Shown piece after piece: positions 1 through 13,583 of a stretch of 64,000 nt of DNA. The notes under the pieces are model-generated. The model searched no databases. It was not told the DNA's origin and was given only the letters and a program-made list of their open reading frames with translations. A program made the translations under genes and the position numbers. The DNA comes from Mortierella sp. BCC40632 (Eukaryota > Mortierellomycota > Mortierellomycetes > Mortierellales > Mortierellaceae). Location of the stretch: positions 186,001 through 250,000 of the forward strand of contig WAEK01000009.1 of assembly GCA_011634665.1 (NCBI GenBank), given 5' to 3'. Position 1 is the stretch's first letter, and each line of letters opens with the position of its first letter.

Positions 1-600
1 TTTTTTCTTTCTTTCTTTTCTCTCTTTTTTTGAGGAAAAGAAAGGAAGAAGAAGAAGAAAAAGAAAAAGAAAAGAAACGATCACGACCCTCTTTTTTGAT
101 GTTCAGGAAAAAAAAAAAAGGAAAAAAGGGAAAAAAAAAAAAAAAAAAGAAAAAGTTAAAAGAACAAAAAAAAAAAAGCTGAATTAATAAAAGTTACCCC
201 AAAAATTTTTAGTCTCTCTCTCTCTCTCTCTCTTGTAAAATAAATGTCTTTTCTGAACCCTTTCTATCCTATTTTGGGGGGACATGGGGGGGGAGGAGAG
301 TCCTCCCTAATATGCCAAATATCCAAACTATCCCATCAACAACTACCAAAAGAACAAAGACAAAGAGAAATAGATAAAACGGTCAGAACCCCTATCAATC
401 AATCAAAAAAAAAAAAAAAAATGACGAAAATGAACCATTTCTTCTTTCTCCAATTCATCTGCACCAATGATGACACAAATACGACAAAAAAAAAAAAAAA
501 AAAACCTCCCCCAAGGGCTCGGGGCCCATTGAGTCATATTTATTGGCCCATTCTCTATCTGTTTGTGTTAGGTGTCTGGGGAGGGGGGGATATGTCGGGA

Positions 601-639
<39 letters not shown>

Positions 640-659
640 GAACAATTTTCATGCAAGGC

Positions 660-694
<35 letters not shown>

Positions 695-727
695 ACCTTT
701 TAAAAAAAGACATATTCCGTCTCATGC
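1..727. repeat. Low-complexity tracts downstream of HEL2-like gene
   Basis: Purine-rich and pyrimidine-rich simple sequence. It includes a CT run near 213-233, several A runs (the longest about 602-631) and a GA run at about 661-691. No coding exon is supported: the open frames here are translations of homopolymers. It contains the 3' flank of the minus-strand ubiquitin-ligase gene, which stops at 728. Confidence 0.8.
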
Positions 728-3700
728 TTAACCAACATGGAACAAGATCTTCTTCTTGTTCTTCTTCTTCTTTCCACTCGAGGTTTCCTCCTCGGGCTCG
801 TCCTGGAAGGCGTTCGTCCAACCAGATACCCATCCGTTCAATGGCTCCTCCTGTCCTGTCTGACTCTTGGTCTTTTGCATCGGAGGAAGCAGCCCGAGCG
901 AAGGTTTCGCACCCAAGGTCGATTGACTCACCAACGATGGGAACTGCTCCGATGACGACACTCTACCGGCTCCTCGGTGGCCAGTTCCTGTCGAGGGTCG
1001 GAATTGAGCAGTCGAACTAGAGCTGGCCCATGAACCCGATCCCGTGCTTGGGGTTCCTGATCCTGCTGCACTCGAGGTGGTCACCGAGTTGGCCATCGAC
1101 TGGATATTTCCACTGCTGCCACTCTTGGGAAGAGATGGCGAAGAACTCTCTGCCCAAGCAGAGTTAGAAGACGAGTTCAGTTGAGGGGTTGGGTAAAAGA
1201 TGGGCGTACCCGATGACTTTGAGCCAGCAGGCGAGCCAGACCGCTTCAACGACGCTGCTGCGGCCGCAGCCCTGTCCCAGGTCGCGGTCGACCGTGGCTT
1301 GACATGACCATGACCTCCTCGAGTCGTTCCTGACGATTTGATCACTAACACGCGTCGCGTCGAGGGCGTCACGAGGTCGGCCATGGTCGGGTTCGAAACC
1401 ACTGTCGACTCAAGTGTCGGGAACTGGTTCTGAACCGCCTTGTAATCGTTCCAGGCCCGTATCAGTTCGTTCTTCTTGGTCTCAGTATCCATTACTTCAT
1501 ACAGTCCCTGAACGATCTTGCCAGTCTTGTCCATATCAGATCCAAAGAGCGAGAACAACGAGACAACGAATTGGTTACCGGGAATTTGAGAGTTGCGGAA
1601 TTGAGTGGTTAGTGTCCTAAATTGAGACAGGCTTCCAGAGGTCCCTTGGAGATATTGTTGGACCCTTTCTTGTAATGCCGCATGTTTGCTACCAAAGATA
1701 ATAATAGTAATAATGGCATCCGTCATAATGCAGAAAGACGAAAAAAAAATTAGAACATGCAGCTCTTTCAAGTCGACTTTTCTCCCTCCCTCTCCAATGC
1801 AACCCAAATCGATAACAATAATAATAATAAATTGAGTAATGAATGGCAGCAATAGACCCTTACCCAACGGTTTCTGGTGTGGCATTAGCAAGCGGCTTGG
1901 ATGGGGTAGGACGGACAGGTGCCGCAGAGGACATGGCAGGCCAGTCCGAGGTCGACTGGGAAATAGTGGCTGGCGAGGAAGGCCGGGGGCTGGAGGTACG
2001 TTGGATGCCTGCCGCTACACGAGAAGCCACGGTTGCCGTGGGAGCAGATGTACGAGCCGAGGATGCAGAAGCGGATGCAGGCGTGGGATCGGATTCCGTA
2101 AGGGTAGATCCAAAGCCTACAGGTGGCCGAGTACGGAGCATGGACTGTGGAGCTGGGCTTGAGACAGGGGGCTCTTCAGTGGAGGCACCGATAGAGAGAT
2201 TCGAGACACCCGTCTGGACCGCTTCTGTTGCCTCGTTATTATTGCGCCTCTCTTGCTCGAGGGCAAGCTGCTGTTGCAATGCAATCTGTTGGATCTGATG
2301 AGGTGTGAGCTGGGGTTGAGATGACTCGGAATCCTGCGAAGGAGCATGTCGTTGGTGATCACGACCTCCTTGACGACCTCCACGGCCGCGACGAGAGTTT
2401 GAGCTTTCGGAGGTAGAGTTGTAACTAAAGCTAATGTCGATCTTGCGAGCATCCCGGAGTCTGTGTCGTTGACCATGGATCATATTGGGATGTTGCTCAG
2501 CCTCGTGTGCCTTTAGATCCAGATCCGAGTCAAAGACGACAAACTTCTTTTCCAGACACTCTGGATCCATACAGGAATAGTGCTCTGCATGGAAATGTTG
2601 TTCCTGTAAAGGGGATACATAAGAGCGTATTAGTAAACTGAGTTGATCAATTATCACGAATATAATCAAAGAACAATTGAACAACAAAGGGTAAAGGATC
2701 TTACGAGGTCCAAATACTTGTTGTAATATTGATGTCGAACGTTTCTTCGAAGACAAAGGAAACATTGCTCGTGACTCTTTTTACAGTGCTCGAACAACTC
2801 ATCGTCACCAAAGAAGCTCTCTCGGCAAAAGCCGCACTCGGGATGTCCCTTGAATCCAGAAGGCTCGGCCGAGTTCTGGTTGGTTAGGGTTGCATCTCCA
2901 CTCTTGAAGTGTCGCATCAGTTGTTGAGCAGTCATCAGGTTGTGCTCGTGCGCAAACACCTTCTTGTGACGGACACAGAGATCGCTAAAGTGTATCCAAT
3001 GATAGTAGAAATTGATGGCGACTAGTGTGAATAAAAGAGAATAAAGCGATACAATGCCTTGGTCCTGTCTCATCCGCCACCTTTTTGTTCTTCAGTCTTC
3101 TTACCAGAGCAGCAGCTTATGGACCTTTTTGACATGAGATTTGAGCTGGTTCCAGCCATCAGGGCAGGCAGTATCACATGTGGGGTCAGGGCAGTTGAAC
3201 CGCAGCAGCACCATAGTATCCTCGTACATCTCCTGATCCTCAAAGTACAAATTGAGCTTGCGATCAAAGTAGGCCATCGACTTGAGATCATAGTCCTCAA
3301 ATGGCTTTTCTGGGTCCCGTGTGAAGAGCATAATTCCTTGGTCCGCCTAAATCGCCATCAAATATCCAACATTGGATGAGGAGTAAAAAGGGTCTGTTAG
3401 TCCTGAGAAGAAATCACAGAGAACTGCTCCGATCGGGCTAAACACTGGTGCAGACATCAGATAGCGCATAGCAATGACAATAGAGTTGTACCTTGCAGTA
3501 GGCACAGTTCCTGGTTTTGTAAAGCGCTCGCAGGCGAAGTGAGCATAGATGGCAGGTGCGGTGGTTGCAATCCGAGACGGCAAAGATCACAACATCTTCC
3601 GTGCAAATGAAGCAAGAGTGCTGTTCTCCAGGATCCTCGGCTACTTCAGACGGCTTGGCAATAGTATCTGCGGCTGGATCCGCTCCTTCAGGCCGGAGGC

Positions 3701-4040
3701 TGATCGGATCAGTGGCAGCAATGGTTCTAGGTGCGCGTGCAGGAGTTGTTGTCTCCTGTGACTCTGCTGACTTTGCTTTCCTATTGTTATGGTGGTGATG
3801 GTGGTGGTTGTTGTTGTTGCTGTTGTTGTTGCCTTGGGATGACGAGGCCGCAGGGGCCTTTGCCTTGTTGTCTGAGGAACGAGCCTTTTGACCTTGCTGC
3901 CGCTGCTGTCCGGAACGAGGACCAGATCTCCGCGTCTGGTTGCCACCTCCTCTAGCGCGACCAGAATCATCTCGGGTGGAGGCAGGAGTAGAAGCCGAGG
4001 AAGAAGATGCAGGGGCTGCAGTCTCGGGAAGATTATCCAT
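728..4040 (-). CDS. HEL2: RING/C2H2 zinc-finger E3 ubiquitin ligase, HEL2/ZNF598 type
   Basis: Five exons: 3492-4040, 2984... read as 3105-3346, 2705-2984, 1864-2603 and 728-1688, all GT-AG, giving 923 residues. The N-terminus is low complexity with Asn and His runs. A RING finger follows at about 142-183 (CFICTED, then HRTCHLC, then CAYCK). Next come the family's conserved block LFTRDPEKPFEDYD and C2H2 fingers (LCDLCVRHKKVFAHEHN, HPECGFCRESFFGDDELFEHC, FHAEHYSC). The C-terminal conserved segment starts LQERVQQYLQG, and the protein ends in a Lys-rich stretch and LFHVG. Family knowledge: HEL2/ZNF598 senses collided ribosomes and ubiquitinates 40S proteins to start ribosome-associated quality control. 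The start is the Met before DNLPETAAP; an in-frame Met exists further upstream (4142). The family call is firm; substrate specificity is inference. Confidence 0.93.
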
Positions 4041-4893
4041 TGGAGAGGGAGGAGAAAGATGCGAATGAAGGGTGGTGGTGGTGATGATGAATCCGCAGTT
4101 GGAGCAATTGGAGCAGATGGAGATGGGAGGAGGATGGAGCAAAGAACGATGTAGAGCAAGCTATGTAAATGCGAACAGGGGAAAAGGGGAAGGGAGAAGT
4201 GAATTGAGAAAGAGAAAAAAAGAGTGTGATATGGAAAGAGAGAGAGAAAGATAAAAGTGAGAAAAGAGTGATCAGGATGGATCCGATCCCATTGGAGCTG
4301 ATGATTCTCGGCCGCAAAGCAAAAGGGAGAGGCTGCGGCCACTCTCTCTCTCTCTCTCTCTCTCCCACACTCTCAACTCTCGCATACAGACTCTCAACTC
4401 TCCATTTTCTTTAACTCTCTCGCAGTCCAACATCAGAAAAATTTTCGCCCTCCCCCTCCCTCCTCCTCTTCCCTCTCTTCCCTCTCTTCCTCCTCTTCTT
4501 CCTCTCTCGTGCCGCAGCCCCGCAGCTCTCATACGCGCCCTTCCACGCCGCACTGCGTCTCTTGCTCTTGCCCAATCCGGACTGTTCCTGATGCTACCCG
4601 ACAGGGACAAAGGACACGAACCACCAAAACCCATGATTGCACGCACGATCCATTCGACTGAACGTCTCAGCAGAATATGGGTGTGCCATATCGGGTTACT
4701 CTCTCTCCTCTAGGCTTCAGAGCTGCTGTCCAACTCTCAAGGGCATCCATTTTGATACACCTGGGTTGCCGCACAGACAGCAAGGTCTGCTATGACAATC
4801 ACAGCTCCCGAATGCTGACTAACTATTAAACAGCACCTGTTTCAATTGATAAACGAATGGCGGGAGACATTCGTACTTTCTTTCTTTCCTTTT
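4041..4893. promoter_or_regulatory. 5' flank of HEL2-like gene and 3' flank of E2 gene
   Basis: No exon seen. It holds pyrimidine tracts, including a CT run at about 4343-4362 and a CCTCTTC-rich block at 4450-4506. Such tracts recur upstream of genes throughout this window and may be promoter or 5' UTR sequence, which is inference. Confidence 0.5.
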
Positions 4894-7748
4894 TTATTTC
4901 GGCTTGCTTCTCTTTAACAAGTTCCGTTTCCGCTCAAGGGATGCATCCACACTTGAAAGACTCGATTTGTAAGTGTGCGAGATTCCCTTGGATGACACGG
5001 ATGGCTCCATATTCTCATGTTGTTGTAGAGACGCCTCACGGGAGAGTAATGGCAGAGTAGTTTGGGTTGAAATAGAGTCCTGATCCCACTCGGTGGACTC
5101 TGGGCCAACTCCATCAACAGAATAATTGACTTTTGAGTGACTCTTCGCATGCGGTCCATCAAGGACCCCAGATTTACTCGTCCTTGTCACAGAATCAACG
5201 CAATCACGACTCCCTAGTCGATTCTTGATCTCTAAGATACCTCGAGTAAGATCCTGGAGTGGAAGAGGAGCCGCTTGGCTATCCAAAATGTTTGGAGATA
5301 GTCGACCGCACAGCTCAGTTGTTCGTAACGTTGGGTTGTGTGTCTGAAGGTGCTCTCGTTGCTCTTGTTGGGTCATGTCCGTCCTGTCGTCCGCTGAACT
5401 GCCACTTGATTGCGATCGAGACCTGTCCAAGGAAAGTGTTGTTCGATCTTGATTCGATTGCTCCACTGCCTTTTTAGACGCTGCAAAGTCCGTTGGTGGT
5501 ACTACACAGTTACGCTTGGTTGTACCTATCTTGGTGGCTGGAGAAGCATCTCTTTTTGATCTAGTGGAGAATAAAGTACTCGCCCCACTTTTTTGAATTC
5601 CAGGACTGAGATCTACTCCCAATTTTGAGCCAACTCTGAAAGAAGTCCCAACTTCAGTAGTTGGCAGTGTCTGTTGAGATTGCTGTGCAATTACTTTTGC
5701 ATCCTTGTGTTCAGAGTCCTTCACAACTGATGGCCCAGTATCCTTGATCTGGATTTTCGATCTCTTTTCAGATGTATCATCGCCCGTTGATATACCAGAG
5801 TCGATTTTCTTGTTAGGCAACACCTTGGTGTCTACTTCTCCTAACATCGGCTCTGACTTGGCTAGGCCTGCCACCACTCGTTTTCTTTTACGATTGGCTT
5901 CATTGCCTAGATTTGGTTTCTGAGGTCTTGGGAGGGACTGGTCTCGACCGTTCCCATTGAATTTTCTAGAAGATAGATCTGCTGATGGATCCAAGGATTG
6001 GTCCGCTTGATGGTTCTCATCTCGTTTCAAGTCCTGCTTATCGCCAAGTTGAGTAGGGCATGTATCGTCTCTCGTAGGTCGGCTTAATCCAGTCAACAAG
6101 TTAGAGCTAGGTTGAGTATCTGGTATCATTGGTGCTGAAATGGTTGTTGCCGGTCCTTCCACATGCGATCCTTTTGTCAATGGCACCTCCGAACTAGTTT
6201 CCGGGCCTTGTTTTGCTGCCTTCATTTCCAATGACTTGGTTGCCATAGACGGCTTGCGAGTCATTAGACTAGATTTCTTCAACTGGGGTCTTGAAAGGGA
6301 TCTCTGAAACCCGCTTGGGTTTCGTGGTAGTTGTGGCCTACTAGTGATCTCAGATGATGATGGCTCGGGATTGGAAACTGCTTGGTCATGCGCGCTATCG
6401 GTTGCTGGATTTATTGCTGTTGCTGGTGCCGGAGTCAATTTGTCGCCAGAGTCGAGATACTTTGGTGATGTACTCGATAAAGCTGTTGGGGTTGAGGGTT
6501 GACTATGTGAGGACTCTGCCATTGACAGAGATGTCAAGGTAGGGTGAACATCAGAGATCGCCTGGGGTCTGCTGTCTGTTATATCCTAGTTTGGCAGCAT
6601 TGAGAGGGATGGAAGGCGTAATGAAGGTATAAGTCAAGCATATTCATAAACTGTTGACCGTGTACTTCATTTCTTGCAAATGACGTGTTTTAATGAGAGA
6701 TATTTGTGCACAGACGACATTGCTTACATTGTTGGCCTCCAGGTTTGTATTGCAATCAGAGTTGGCTGACGCATATCGACGAGTGTACTCTCGAGCCTTG
6801 TGCGTAAAGAGTGTTGTATTGTCCTTAAACTCCTTGGCCTAACAGGTGGCATCCAATAGGTATAGAAAATCCAATTTTCTCATCAGTATGCGGTAGACAA
6901 TCGCGATCATTCCACATCAGATATCGTTTCAAATGTTATAGGAAGAATTGCACCAACAATGATCGTACCACGTCGGCCAGTAGTGGGTCATAAGGGTTTG
7001 GGTTTGCAAGCAACAAACGGAGAGACATTAGGACTGCAGCAATAGTGAGGGACGGAGTCCATACACCCTATTTAGGAGAATAAGCTGTTTAGATATGTCA
7101 TCCCCAAAAACGAGAGTTTGACCGTGACTATGCTTTCGAATCCATGGGACCTAGAACCGCAAACTTTGGCTTACATTTGGTGGCGTTTTTTTCAAAATAT
7201 CAAGACAAATCCTTCCTTGGTCATCAATGTTGGGGTGGTACACTTTTGTCAAGAATAGACAATTGGGTGGATCCAACGGGTAACTGCCAGGAACAACGGG
7301 TAAAAGAAACAAAACAATTAGACCAACATTCATTCCGGTTCTGTTTTTTCTTTGAAAATAGTGTCAATAAGACATACTCAAGAAGACTCACTTGTCAGGA
7401 ATTTGGATATCGAGCTTGAATACTCCCCCTTCGTATGGCGTTTCACTAGGTCCTGTAATTTCTATGGTCGACATTCCATAGTATCAGAAAGGTGAGTAGT
7501 GGGCAAGCTGGGGTTTCCCTTCATAGATATCGGGATATTTTTCATGTGTTGGCGTAGAATAGGTGGTTTGGCCAAAGTTTCCCTGACAAGGAATAAATAT
7601 CAAGGCTGCCTCTGAGTACCCTACCTGCATGAAGGTGAACAATGTTGTCTTCCAAAGGATGGCAAATCACTCCATCCGGTGGCGAGGTTTCTAACTCTCG
7701 TAGCTCCTTTGTCATTCGGAGAACAATTCTTTTGTTGATGTTTGCCAT
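4894..7748 (-). CDS. Ubiquitin-conjugating enzyme E2, UBE2T-like, with long C-terminal tail
   Basis: Six exons (7625-7748, 7392-7461, 7175-7283, 6969-7067, 6728-6838, 4894-6585) join in frame with GT-AG introns to 734 residues. The UBC fold fills about residues 1-150. It starts [20 protein letters not shown], then shows [17 protein letters not shown], the HPN motif at 81-83, and GRICLDIL with the likely catalytic Cys91, followed by [13 protein letters not shown] and [12 protein letters not shown]. The N-terminal [17 protein letters not shown] pattern and Cys position resemble UBE2T, the Fanconi-pathway E2 that monoubiquitinates FANCD2 with FANCL. Residues about 172-734 are Ser/Thr/Lys/Gln-rich, without recognisable domains, and end in basic KRSKPK. 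Human UBE2T is about 200 residues, so this tail is exceptional. The role in DNA repair is inference from family. Confidence 0.9.
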
Positions 7749-8130
7749 TGCATGATGAACAGTGCCTGCACGTTTTCTTTGTATTTCTGTATCGATTCGT
7801 CTTGTCGATGCTTGGTCTAGATTCCGACGAGTCAAGATGCATTGTCCAGCCCTTTTTTTTCTTTTTCTTTTTAAATACTTTTTACTCCCACTCACGTGCA
7901 CTCTCTAGAGTTCATAGGATATTTGCTGGTGCTACTGTATCCAGACTGACTTACAGTCAACTCCCCAAAGACCAAGCCCAGATAGAAACCGTCTCCAGCT
8001 TTTCTACAATTCTCATAGGGGACAAACTCCATCCTAGCTTACTCTCCCTCTTTAACTTCTTATTGTCTAGAATGCTGCGTTTATTCTTTTAGGGGGGACC
8101 GAGGTTGTATTGGTGTCATCTCTATTGTGT
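7749..8130. other. Gene-free spacer upstream of E2 gene
   Basis: Lies between the start of the E2 gene and the stop of the secreted-protein gene, both on the minus strand. It contains a T/C-rich stretch near 7851-7880. No exon, RNA gene or repeat of note seen. It should hold the E2 promoter. Confidence 0.5.
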
Positions 8131-8637
8131 TCAAAGATTCAAAGCACTCAAATCATAGAGTGCACGCCTCTGAGCCATCTGCGCTGCCTGGGCCTTAGCA
8201 GGAGCAGGGACCGCTTTAGTCGAGCTTTTCTTGTCTTGTGCCTTGGTATTACCCTTGGTTGAACTCGCTGGGTTTCCCTTGACATTGAACTCTCCAGTGA
8301 AGGTCTCGACGTTGGACTTGTCAATGGCCGAGAATGAATACCTTCCTTCTTTGGTTGGTTTAAACATACAGCTGGTTGCGCTCGCCTCCGTGACCTTGCA
8401 GGCAGCTGCCTTCATCTCTGAGAGGTTTTTTGGGTCACCGTGGCGGACCTTGATATCAAATGGACCTTGACAGTTGGAAAAGGTGATCTTCTCTTCCTTT
8501 CCAACATGCAGGTCGTTCTGGGGGGTTGCAATCACACAGGCGGAGGCAGGTGCAAGTGGTGCTGCAGCATCGTCAGCTGATACGAGAATGGCAATGGCGC
8601 TGAGAAGCAATAGGACGGTGGTTGAGAAGCGGGCCAT
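8131..8637 (-). CDS. Small secreted protein, possible cell-wall Ig-like fold
   Basis: Intronless, 168 residues. A clear signal peptide (MARFSTTVLLLLSAIAILVSA) is followed by a mature domain of about 100 residues with Cys at ACVIAT, FSNCQG, AACKV and SCMFK, so two disulfides are possible. The pattern of beta-rich segments (EKITFSNCQGPFDIKVRHGD, EGRYSFSAID, ETFTGEFNV) recalls the Kre9/Knh1 N-terminal domain found in fungal surface proteins, but the match is loose. The C-terminus is Lys/Ala/Gln-rich and I see no hydrophobic GPI-anchor tail, so it may be released or held by the wall. Secretion is well supported by the signal peptide; function is unknown. Confidence 0.75.
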   Translation of the reverse strand: MARFSTTVLLLLSAIAILVSADDAAAPLAPASACVIATPQNDLHVGKEEKITFSNCQGPFDIKVRHGDPKNLSEMKAAACKVTEASATSCMFKPTKEGRYSFSAIDKSNVETFTGEFNVKGNPASSTKGNTKAQDKKSSTKAVPAPAKAQAAQMAQRRALYDLSALNL

Positions 8638-9285
8638 GATGTGGATAGAGTGGTGGTAGAGAATGAGAAGTGGGAAGGGTGGAGTCGTTATTAAGTAAGG
8701 CTAAGAACTCTCATGGGGCGATCTTTTATAACAAGAAAAAGGGTGCCCTTTCTTCCTTCATCATCTTGCAAGCGACGGTCCAGGAAAAAAAAACGTGCAT
8801 GCTATGTCTCCTTTTGTCTCATGATCTCTCTGGAGGACTGTAGTACTCTCGTCTTGCTGTATTAAGGTCAAGGTCAAGGCTTCATTCTGCTCAAAATCCT
8901 GATGCTCAGGAGAAGTGCGCGGAGACAGACCCAGAGAGAAGTAAGCAAGAGAGCCAGCAGGAGAACTCCATGATTTTAAGGCTCATTGAGCTGTATATGC
9001 TCAGTCACTGCGCTGCATCGCGCCTCCTCTATCTCACGCTAGCCATGGCGGCGTCTCCTGGATACCTGCAACATTTAGATGAGCATAAAGTTGTGGTTGT
9101 GGGACTGGGAGGCAAATGTGAACATATCAATGCCTGAGCCGACTAAACGCCTTTTGCTCATTCGAGTGAATCTCTAAGACAGTCCAATCAAATCCAAAGA
9201 TACCTGACGCCGAAGCATATTTATAATTGGTAGTGACAGGTAGACTTGTAAAGCAGAGGAGTTACCAGGTACCATGAGGGGTGAA

Positions 9286-9321
<36 letters not shown>

Positions 9322-9616
9322 AGAGGGAGAAAAAGGGGAGGGGGAGAGTAGAGAATTTGATAGAGCCAGGCTTTACTGAATGCAACATTTTTTGAAAGGG
9401 TGGTCAGGGGTAGAAGGAGTTTTATACACTGGGGATATGAGTTCATAAGTGGCTGCTGACGACCGTCTTTAGCAGAAGGAGATGTGTAAAAAGTCTCAGC
9501 AGTGGGAGGCATGCGTAGAGAAGCAGGCAGACGACAATCGGAGAATGTCCCAGGAAAAAAAAAAAAAAAAAAAAAAAAAAGACAGAGAATTGACCAGGAC
9601 AATTTGCCTGGGTTCA
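8638..9616. other. Gene-free region with poly-A tracts
   Basis: Holds the promoter of the secreted-protein gene (8638-about 8900), a roughly 30-nt A run at about 9289-9318 and another A run at 9555-9580. The latter lies just past the stop of the phosphatase gene. I see no coding exon; open frames through the A/T tracts are low complexity. Confidence 0.6.
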
Positions 9617-11657
<2,041 letters not shown>

Positions 11658-11946
11658 GATAGGTTGGACAAAAGCGTGTGGGTAGAAGGCGGTGGGATGC
11701 AGATGCGGATGTAGATGTCGATGCGGATGTGAATGCAGTTGTAGTTGCAGATGCGGATTCAATCAATGGCCCTGGAGAGATGGAAGAATGGAAAGATGCA
11801 AGGAGGATTCTCTCTCTGTGTGTGGGGTGACGTCGGCTTTTCCTCTCTTTTCCTCGTTGGTGCTAGCCACCCAACTCGCCTGGCCGGTTGGCAAAAATAG
11901 GGTAATATAGATTGAGAATGTACCAACACCTACTATCAGAAAGGAG

Positions 11947-12342
11947 CTATGGGGGCCCGAGGGCCAGCGTCCGGTCAGCGAAATGAAGGTATCCAGAATC
12001 TGGTGCTCTTCGCAGCGAATCAAGTTCTCGAGGATTATTCACTGAAGACACGGGTAAAGAGTCTTGCAGGGCATCTTCCTCGTGCGGTGCTTTTTTTTTT
12101 TTTTTTTTTTCCCTCCCCTCTCTCTCTCCCAGCCTAGAACCGCTCCCCTTGTATCGGGGAACGAACCTAGACCCTGTTTCCACGTCTCTCACGTTTAACC
12201 AACTCTTCCAAAAAAGCTTGCATTTGAATTTGGCAGAATCTCAGAGCCGTGCCGTTCTTATTGATAACATCTAAAGGTACCAGGCTGGCGCCCAGCACGG
12301 TCCAATTGCTCCTACCAGACCTGCATCCGGCGCAATGGCCAT
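11947..12342 (-). CDS. Putative 64-residue protein, unrecognised
   Basis: Three segments on the minus strand (12321-12342, 12193-12270, 11947-12041) keep one frame across two GT-AG introns of 50 and 151 nt. They give 64 residues from MAIAPDADVINKNG through RFCQIQMQAFLEELVK to LHFADRTLALGPP and a TAG stop. The frame also stays open upstream of the Met to an acceptor-like TTCCCTCATAG at about 12397, so the real protein may have an extra 5' exon. I do not recognise the family. It sits between VFA1 and the phosphatase gene, all on the minus strand. Support is frame continuity and non-repetitive composition only, so it could be a chance reading. Confidence 0.35.
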
Positions 12343-12401
12343 GGTATAGTACGCGCACTTGATTAAAGTTGGAAAGAGCCCTGGTGTGATTCTATGAGGG
12401 A

Positions 12402-12406
<5 letters not shown>

Positions 12407-12452
<46 letters not shown>
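12407..12452. repeat. GA dinucleotide microsatellite
   Basis: About 46 nt of near-perfect GA repeat between the VFA1 stop and the putative small gene. On the minus strand it forms the CT-rich tract that precedes the possible splice acceptor near 12397. Confidence 0.9.
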
Positions 12453-12458
<6 letters not shown>

Positions 12459-12502
12459 TGACCCTGTGGCGCTTGGCAAGGCATGTCTTGAAGAAGAGTA
12501 GG

Positions 12503-13279
12503 TCAGAAGCCTGCTGGAACCTTTGGGAAGCTGACTCCCTCCAGCGCTCGGCGTCCATTCTTCTTTTTGGCCTCATTCTGCCTCAAGAAGAAAATATCCC
12601 TGTGAAGAACCCAGTATGAAGGGGTCCTCAGTATTTCTGCCTGGCGCCGTTCCTGCTCCTGGGCAGCTATCCGTGCCCTGGTCTCCTCCTCATCGTTAAT
12701 AAAGGCCGAGACCGAGGCTATTGTCTTGGTGGCCATCGATCCTAGACCCGAAAAGACAGCCGAGCCCAGCTGTGATGCAGCTGAGGTCTTCTTCTCTTCT
12801 TGGTTGGTAGATGCTGTCGTGTCCGTCTTCTCAGCCCCAGCCTTTTTCTTTTCCTCTGCCTCGGTTCTCCTTTTCTTGGCGGCTGCTACGGCAGCAAGTG
12901 CCTCGGGGGTGGGCACAGTCTGGTATCCTTCTCCCTTGGCGAATCCTGGGTCCAGGAGATGTGAAGGACAGACAAAGAACCAGTCGCCACCATCTTTGGC
13001 CGTCAACACCTTGGTCGTAATCCTCATGCAAACAAAGCTTGAGAGATCATGTCAGGATGGAGACCAAAAACGCCGCCAATTGTGAAGTCGGCAGAGTCAA
13101 AGTACGAATGAGTAGGGAAAAGGGAGACAGCGAAAGGATGGATGGAAAATCAGTCAGCGGTGTTGGATATGAATAGGGAAATGAATCCGGTCTAGCCTAG
13201 GAGAAGCTCTCATGTACCATGGGCGTTCGGTAGTCGCCGTCTTTTCCACGTAGGCATTGCGCAGGGGAGCCGCAGACAT
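12503..13279 (-). CDS. VFA1: VFA1-like Vps4-associated protein
   Basis: Two exons (13218-13279, 12503-13037) give 198 residues; the yeast protein is about 200. The splice rebuilds a zinc-finger-like N-terminal domain, ERPCFVCMRITTKVLTAKDG followed by WFFVCPSHLLDPGFA, with two CxxC/CxxH pairs. Next come a charged Lys/Glu/Ala-rich linker and a C-terminal segment (LHRDIFFLRQNEAKKKNGR) matching the region that binds the MIT domain of the AAA-ATPase Vps4. Known role: VFA1 stimulates Vps4, which disassembles ESCRT-III on endosomes. The gene is divergent from the ACBD6-like gene across about 300 bp. Identification rests on the N-terminal motif and overall organisation. Confidence 0.87.
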
Positions 13280-13583
13280 TCCTTGTTCTGGCAAAGGGGG
13301 AGAAGTGAGAGGGATTGAGACGGAGAGAGAGAGACGGAGAGACAGAGAGACGGAGAAGGAGAGAGTGAGTGAGTGAGAGAAATGGATGGAAAGACAGTAG
13401 AGAGGAGGGGTGCGTGAGAGAGAGATGGGGAAAATTGAAGTGGTGACTGGCGTTGTCGAGATGGAAGACTGATCGTGGCAAAAAAGAGCCAATGGGCTTT
13501 TTTATTTTATTTTATTTTCTCCATTCATCGTTTTTTTTTTTTATACTTTGACCATTCACTCACCCATTCACATCTACTCACCC
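13280..13583. promoter_or_regulatory. Divergent promoter region, VFA1 / ACBD6-like
   Basis: This 304-nt spacer separates two start codons pointing away from each other. It contains GA/CT-rich repeats (about 13317-13440) and a TTTTA-repeat/T tract at 13499-13541. No specific factor site was recognised. Confidence 0.6.

Noticed and set aside
12135..12180. tRNA-like GGTTCGTTCCC on the minus strand
   Set aside because: No paired T-arm or acceptor stem; it lies inside an intron of the putative small gene.
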